Shown here: piece by piece, positions 60,360 to 64,000 of the stretch
How positions within the stretch are numbered: the first letter of the stretch is position 1
Layout: each line of letters begins with the position of its first letter
From: Actinospica robiniae DSM 44927
Lineage (GTDB): Bacteria; Actinomycetota; Actinomycetes; Streptomycetales; Catenulisporaceae
Assembly (NCBI RefSeq): GCF_000504285.1
Contig: NZ_KI632511.1
Location: 5,810,154-5,874,153 of the forward strand
Reading direction: 5' to 3'
DNA: 64,000 nucleotides
Notes under the pieces: generated by a model
Databases searched by the model: none
What the model was told of the DNA's origin: nothing
What the model saw: the letters and a program-made list of their open reading frames with translations, nothing else
Program-made: the position numbers and the translations under genes

Positions 60360-60480
60360 GACCCCATGCTCTCAATTCCATCGGAGTGTGTTGGTACGCA
60401 AGAGCCCTCTGGGGTAGAAAATGCTCGCGAACTTCCGTTGACCGCAATAGGGGAGCGAATCGAATGTCTCACGACGCATC

Positions 60481-60490
60481 AGGCTGGACC
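60481..60490. repeat. Left target-site duplication AGGCTGGACC
   Basis: The 10 bases AGGCTGGACC immediately left of the element recur at 62115-62124 immediately right of it. Joining one copy restores the YbjQ reading frame, so this is the target duplication. Confidence 0.95.
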
Positions 60491-60519
60491 CAATGCCGCT
60501 CACGGTAGATTGATCATGC
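60491..60519. repeat. Left terminal inverted repeat
   Basis: It begins CAATGCCGCTCA and ends GATCATGC. The last codons and the extension stop (60514) of the transposase fall inside it. Confidence 0.9.
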
Positions 60520-60771
60520 GGTGAGTTCGAGGTTTCCCGTGCTGATCCGTCCCGGATGCAGCACTTGGCGTGCCGGCGGGAGGTTGGCGATGCGTAGGGT
60601 CGGCGGCCCGGCGTGGCGTACCCCGACATCAGTGGCCTTCTTCACGGCGTACTGGTTGTGACGTGCCCGTTTGACCACGCGCGGGTAGGAACGGTGGCGC
60701 CGCTCGCGATGCAGCTCGCGCGGTGCGGTGATCTCCGTGTTGAACCGCTCGAGCAGGGCCGCCAGGCCCTC
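60514..60771 (-). CDS. +1-frame C-terminal extension of the IS4 transposase
   Basis: After the TGA at 60770-60772 the frame one base further continues for 85 codons (EGLAALLERFNTEITAPREL, SYPRVVKRARHNQYAVKKAT, GVRHAGPPTLRIANLP). This is the basic C-terminus expected of related actinobacterial IS4 transposases, so the protein should be 514 residues. Either a single base was gained or lost in the C5 run, or a +1 shift at CCC-TGA joins the two parts. Confidence 0.8.
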   Translation of the reverse strand, partial: EGLAALLERFNTEITAPRELHRERRHRSYPRVVKRARHNQYAVKKATDVGVRHAGPPTLRIANLPPARQVLHPGRISTGNLELTA

Positions 60772-62059
60772 AGGGGGAAAAGGCCGCCGGATCATCGATC
60801 CGGCGGCGGATGATGCGGACCGCGTTGGTGAACTTCACCCGGTCCGGGTCGATGTCCGCCTCGGTCGCGGCCCGACAGATCAGGGAGTTGATCGCATAGT
60901 GGGTGAGCAGGTAGCCGTAGAGCTCCTGGATCACCATGTCAGGGCTCTGGGACCGCATGACCTTCCCCGGTCCCCGTAGAACCGTCTTGGCCTGCGCGTT
61001 CGCCTGCTCGTGCTCCCACCGCTCGTGATATCCCGCCGCCAGCAGCGCGGCCGGGGCACTGCGCGCATCCAGCAGCGTCGTCAGCAGGCAAAACAGCTCC
61101 CGCTCCCCAGCGGTGCCCCGGTCCGCCACCTCGTACTCCACCACCCGAACCAGCCGCGCGCGATCCTCGAACTCCTCCAGATCCGCCCCCGCCCGAGCCG
61201 CCGCCAGGACCTGCTCACGGACCTTCGCCGAGGTACGCGACGCGAACACCACCGAGGTGTACGAGCCGTCCCCGAGCTTGGCGACCAGCGGCAGCGCAAT
61301 CGTGTCACCCAGGCGCCACAGCAGCTCAGCACCCGTCTGCGACGCCTGACACCAGTCGGCGAACGAGTAGAAGTTGCGATCGGCCAACAACAGCATGTCC
61401 TGGTCGAGGAACCGGTAGAGCCGACGCGCCGCGGACTGCTCCCCGCTGCCCTTGCCGCCGCACGGCCCCGCGTCCGCGCCGATCGGAGCCCGCGAGCCGC
61501 ACTCGACCAACGTCACCACCCGCATCTTCGGGAACGCCGACCGGTTGCCGCCCGAACCGGCGTACCCGAAGTACCCCGCGTTCGCCGCACTGTCCGGCAC
61601 ATCCCACTCGAACCCGTCGATCGAGACCATCCGCCTGCCCGCCAGCCACGCCCCCCGCGTCAGCATCCCCGCCACCGGCTGCGCAACCTGCTCGAACACC
61701 TCCCGGACCACGTCAGAACCCAGACGCTTGCGCGCCTGGGTGATCCCGCCCGACCCGGGACACTCCCACCCGGCGTCCCAACGCCCCCAATCCTTCAGGA
61801 CCTCGGTCAACCGGGTCAGGACCTCCTGATAGTCCTCGTCCGCGAACAACGCCATCGCCATCGCGAAATACACCATGACATGCGCCGGAAGCTTCGCATC
61901 CGCCCGCTTCGCACCCCTGCCGAACTCCGCCACCGCGTCATCGATCACCACACGCGGCACCGCCGCCGCCAACAACCCGACCGACACATGATCCGTCAAA
62001 CGGCCCGACAGGCCCTCCACAGCACTATGCGACACCCCCCGACCGTAACGCCCCACCAA
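60770..62059 (-). CDS. IS4-family DDE transposase, interrupted
   Basis: The visible frame is 429 residues. DDE residues are in MVSIDGFEWDVPDS (first Asp), LLADRNFYSF (second Asp) and the Y-x2-R-x3-E-x6-K signature YHERWEHEQANAQAK carrying the Glu. The frame ends at AAFSP-TGA. The missing basic C-terminus is found in the +1 frame immediately after. The catalytic residues are all on the first part. It lies within inverted repeats and cuts and pastes this element. Confidence 0.9.
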   Translation of the reverse strand: MVGRYGRGVSHSAVEGLSGRLTDHVSVGLLAAAVPRVVIDDAVAEFGRGAKRADAKLPAHVMVYFAMAMALFADEDYQEVLTRLTEVLKDWGRWDAGWECPGSGGITQARKRLGSDVVREVFEQVAQPVAGMLTRGAWLAGRRMVSIDGFEWDVPDSAANAGYFGYAGSGGNRSAFPKMRVVTLVECGSRAPIGADAGPCGGKGSGEQSAARRLYRFLDQDMLLLADRNFYSFADWCQASQTGAELLWRLGDTIALPLVAKLGDGSYTSVVFASRTSAKVREQVLAAARAGADLEEFEDRARLVRVVEYEVADRGTAGERELFCLLTTLLDARSAPAALLAAGYHERWEHEQANAQAKTVLRGPGKVMRSQSPDMVIQELYGYLLTHYAINSLICRAATEADIDPDRVKFTNAVRIIRRRIDDPAAFSP

Positions 62060-62085
62060 TCACCGCACGAACACACAGGTCACAA

Positions 62086-62114
62086 GCATGATCCCACTAC
62101 GCTGAGCGGCATTG
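62086..62114. repeat. Right terminal inverted repeat
   Basis: It begins GCATGATC and ends TGAGCGGCATTG, complementary to the left repeat. Confidence 0.9.
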
Positions 62115-62124
62115 AGGCTGGACC
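62115..62124. repeat. Right target-site duplication AGGCTGGACC
   Basis: Second copy of the 10-bp duplication, directly followed by the rest of the YbjQ gene. Confidence 0.95.
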
Positions 62125-62530
62125 GGCCCGCAGTTCCTGGTGGTGACCACCAACGACGTACCGGGATTCCGGATCGAGCAGGTTCTCGGCGAGGTCTTCG
62201 GCCTGACCGTGCGTTCGCGCAACGCCTTCAGCCAGATGGGCGCCGGATTCAAGTCGATGCTCGGCGGGGAACTGCGCGGAATGACGAAGGCTCTGGTGGA
62301 CAGCCGCAACGAAGTGATGGGCCGGATGATAGGAGAAGCCCAGTCCCGCGGCGCCAACGCGATCGTCGCGATGCGCTTCGACACCTCGGAGATGGGCGGG
62401 GTGTGGACCGAGATCTGCGCGTACGGCACGGCCGTGCGGATCAGTCCGGTCGACCAGCAGCACATGTAGCACGACCGCGGCCGACGCGGGGACGTCGGCC
62501 GCGGCCTGGCCGGCAAGGGTCCATTCGGCC

Positions 62531-63637
62531 CTAGTGGGTCAGCAGCCGCTCGCGCAGCTTCTGGATCGTCTGCGGGCTGAGGCCGAGCCCGTGCACGGCG
62601 TAGTCGTACATGCTGCCGTAGCTGGTCTTGACCTGGTCGAAGCCGGCCTGCAGGTAGGAGGGCTCGACCTCCATGAACGGCGTGTAGATCGCGGCCTCGG
62701 CCGCGGGCATGGCGGCGAGCATGCCCTGCACGGCCGGGGAGTCGAAGTAGTAGGTGTTGCTGAGCAGGTAGTCCTGCATGACAGTGGCCTGCGGAACCCC
62801 GAGCAGCGTCAGGATGACGGCCGTGGCCCACCCGGTGCGGTCCTTGCCGGCGGTGCAGTGGTAGAGCGCCGCGCCGTCGCCGTCGGCGATCCCGGTCAGC
62901 AGCGACTTGAAGGCGGCCTGCGCGGTCGCGCCGGTGACGAACTCGCGCTCGCCCTCCTGCATGTACTGCTCGGCCGACGCCGCCGAGGTCACCCCGGAGA
63001 TCGAGGTCGAGGTCGAGTCGCCGATCACGTTCAGGTTCGTGTAGGTGGCCCCGGCCGGGACCACGTCCGGCGCCGAGGCGATTTCAGCGGTCGTACGCAG
63101 GTCGTAGTCGGCGGTGATGCCGAGCCCGTCGACGGTGGCCAGGTCCGCGGCGGAGAGCGAGAGCGCCTGCGACCGGTAGACCACGCCCATCCGCACCCAC
63201 TGCCCGTCGACGGTGCGGTAGCCGCCGATGTCGCGCAGGTTCGGGTCGCTGGCGAGCCCGAGGTCCCGCACGCTCAGAACGAGCGGAGAGCCCTGCGACG
63301 GCACCAGCCGGATCCAGGACCCGTACGCAGCGGTCACGGTGATCTTGCCGTTCCCCGAGCCGGCCCCCACCCGGTGCTTCTGCGAGGACTCGCTCGTCCC
63401 CGCGTACACCGTCACCCCCCGCAGGTGCGCGGACGACGCCCAGCCGACGGTCAGCGTGCCGGGCTTCGCCCCCGCCGTCACCGCAGCGGAAGTGAACGGA
63501 ACGCGCGCGAACGACTGCGTCTGCCGCTGCTTCGCCGGCCCTCCCGCCGCCGCCATCGCCGTACCAGTCCCACCAACAAGCAACGTCGCCGCGGCCGCCA
63601 CACAAGCCACTCGACTCAAACGCGAAACGGAGTTCAT
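62531..63637 (-). CDS. Secreted tyrosine/lipid phosphatase
   Basis: The protein has 368 residues from the ATG at 63637; an in-frame start 21 bases upstream is possible. A signal peptide lies at about 1-28 (VACVAAAATLLVGGTGTAMA). A beta-type domain at about 35-125 precedes the catalytic domain (NLRDIGGYRTVDGQWVRMGV, YRSQALS, DYDLRT). The active site is ALYHCTAGKDRTGWA with Cys261 in the HCxxGxxR loop. It matches the Y_phosphatase3 family, whose secreted mycobacterial relative PtpB acts on host or lipid substrates. Confidence 0.87.
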   Translation of the reverse strand: MNSVSRLSRVACVAAAATLLVGGTGTAMAAAGGPAKQRQTQSFARVPFTSAAVTAGAKPGTLTVGWASSAHLRGVTVYAGTSESSQKHRVGAGSGNGKITVTAAYGSWIRLVPSQGSPLVLSVRDLGLASDPNLRDIGGYRTVDGQWVRMGVVYRSQALSLSAADLATVDGLGITADYDLRTTAEIASAPDVVPAGATYTNLNVIGDSTSTSISGVTSAASAEQYMQEGEREFVTGATAQAAFKSLLTGIADGDGAALYHCTAGKDRTGWATAVILTLLGVPQATVMQDYLLSNTYYFDSPAVQGMLAAMPAAEAAIYTPFMEVEPSYLQAGFDQVKTSYGSMYDYAVHGLGLSPQTIQKLRERLLTH

Positions 63638-63874
63638 GTTGGCGAAGCTAATCCCCATTAGTAAACATCCCGTGTCCCCCCGCCCACCCCTGGATGTCCC
63701 CTACCGGTCCAACGCGCCGCCGGCGCCGGCGACACCGCAGCCGGCACTGCATCGCATCGCAAGAGTCACTTACCTGCGAGCCCAGGACGCCCCGATGCCG
63801 ACGCTCGCCTCCTGCTGCACTCCGTCGGCAAAGGTTTGGCATCGCATGTCAGCGTCGACGCCTAGCCTGTTGCC

Positions 63875-64000
63875 GTGACTGATGATGAGCTGGTTGCAGC
63901 CATACGGGCGAGCCTGGTCGAGCGGGCGGCACCCGAACCAGCCACCGAGGCGGCCATCATCGAGGCAGAGTCCGTGATCGGCTTTCCAGTGCCCGCAATC
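63875..64000 (+). CDS. SUKH (SMI1/KNR4) family protein, partial at right edge
   Basis: A GTG at 63875 opens a frame that runs off the window after 42 codons. The visible helix LVAAIRASLVERAAPEPATE followed by AAIIEAESVIGFPVPAI matches the start of SMI1/KNR4 proteins (xAEExLGxxLP pattern). Many bacterial SUKH proteins are immunity proteins for polymorphic toxins. The partner, if any, would lie beyond the edge. It is divergent from the secreted phosphatase gene across 237 bases. Confidence 0.65.
   Translation, partial: MTDDELVAAIRASLVERAAPEPATEAAIIEAESVIGFPVPAI

Larger units (their letters stand above)
60491..62114. mobile_element. IS4-family insertion sequence, 1624 bp
   Basis: The element has imperfect terminal inverted repeats of 29 bp, CAATGCCGCTCACGGTAGAT-type on the left (60491-60519) and the complementary right end (62086-62114), matching at 24 of 29 positions. 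It is flanked by the 10-bp duplication. It contains one leftward transposase gene interrupted at a CCC-TGA site. The unmutated duplication suggests a recent insertion. Confidence 0.95.
60464..62469 (+). pseudogene. YbjQ-family gene split by an IS4-type element
   Basis: The intact gene would encode 123 residues starting MSHDASGWTGPQFLVVTTND. The first nine codons (ATG at 60464 with GGGGAG upstream) precede the element, and the remainder resumes in frame at 62125 once one copy of the 10-bp duplication is removed. The downstream part (VPGFRIEQVLGEVFGLTVRS, NAIVAMRFDTSEMGGVWTE, ICAYGTAVRI) matches the YbjQ/UPF0145 family, a pentameric heavy-metal-like fold. A GTG at 62140 could still start a 109-residue protein that lacks only the first 14 residues, so partial function is conceivable. 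Confidence 0.85.

Overview
The window comes from a very GC-rich, Streptomyces-like actinomycete (Actinomycetota). The coding bias is strong in third codon positions, GTG starts are common, and the window carries a Bpa-type proteasome activator, a GPP34 protein, a DUF5926/SEC-C protein, a bkd-type 2-oxoacid dehydrogenase and several RsbW-like ATP-binding proteins. A genus such as Catenulispora or another Streptomyces relative would fit, but the sequence alone does not decide it.

Region 1-5.9 kb is the integrase-proximal end of an integrative conjugative element (ICE). It holds the start of a VirB2/TrbC-like pilin gene cut by the left edge, a regulator with a sigma-region-4-like HTH, a divergent intergenic region with three direct repeats, a putative methyltransferase-like protein, a DNA methyltransferase, an excisionase-like HTH protein and a tyrosine integrase. 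The element abuts the 3' end of tRNA-Arg(ACG), its probable attachment site.

Region 6-24 kb is chromosomal backbone. It has a RIO-type kinase, a Nudix hydrolase, tRNA-Ser(GCT), GPP34, a large PAS protein with a degenerate kinase core and receiver, a Pro/Gly-rich protein, a secreted DUF1906 protein, a truncated adenylate-forming domain, an SseB-like protein, an acyl-CoA dehydrogenase, a metallophosphoesterase, aminopeptidase M18, a MarR regulator and a thioredoxin/NHL-repeat protein. At 24-30 kb lies a leftward cluster of aromatic aminotransferase, bkdA-bkdB-bkdC and a carbon-nitrogen hydrolase. Next come a NERD membrane protein, a second metallophosphoesterase, a GmrSD-like DUF262/DUF1524 protein that is probably defensive, and a GH63-like glucosidase.

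Region 36-37.6 kb is the most intriguing part. A 59-residue exported peptide with a Cys-rich, valine-rich tail is divergent from a TrmB/LuxR-type regulator. The shared promoter region contains paired ATGCTTTC repeats around a palindromic -10 core, which looks like a possible peptide-signalling pair. Next come thiC with a TPP riboswitch that overlaps its ribosome binding site, a MarR regulator with a histone-H1-like tail, a holin-family protein, a fructosamine-kinase-like protein, a zinc-ribbon/peptidoglycan-binding protein, a TfoX C-terminal protein, a J-domain protein and a hydrolase-fold protein that lacks its serine.

Region 46-60 kb carries pheA, a SCO1-like copper protein behind a BlaI/CopY-like operator, a mobA-like gene, a potassium channel, a quinone oxidoreductase, bpa, serS, a rhodanese, a glycosyltransferase, a TetR regulator, the SEC-C protein, an RsbW-like protein and a glycerophosphodiesterase. 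A TetR-type motif (GTTACC-N4-GTAGC) occurs both before the TetR gene and before the acyl-CoA dehydrogenase gene 41 kb away.

At 60.5-62.1 kb an IS4-family element (1624 bp, 29-bp imperfect inverted repeats, 10-bp target duplication) has split a YbjQ-family gene. Its transposase is interrupted at a CCC-TGA site and continues in the +1 frame. The window closes with a secreted tyrosine phosphatase and the start of a SUKH (SMI1/KNR4) gene cut by the right edge.
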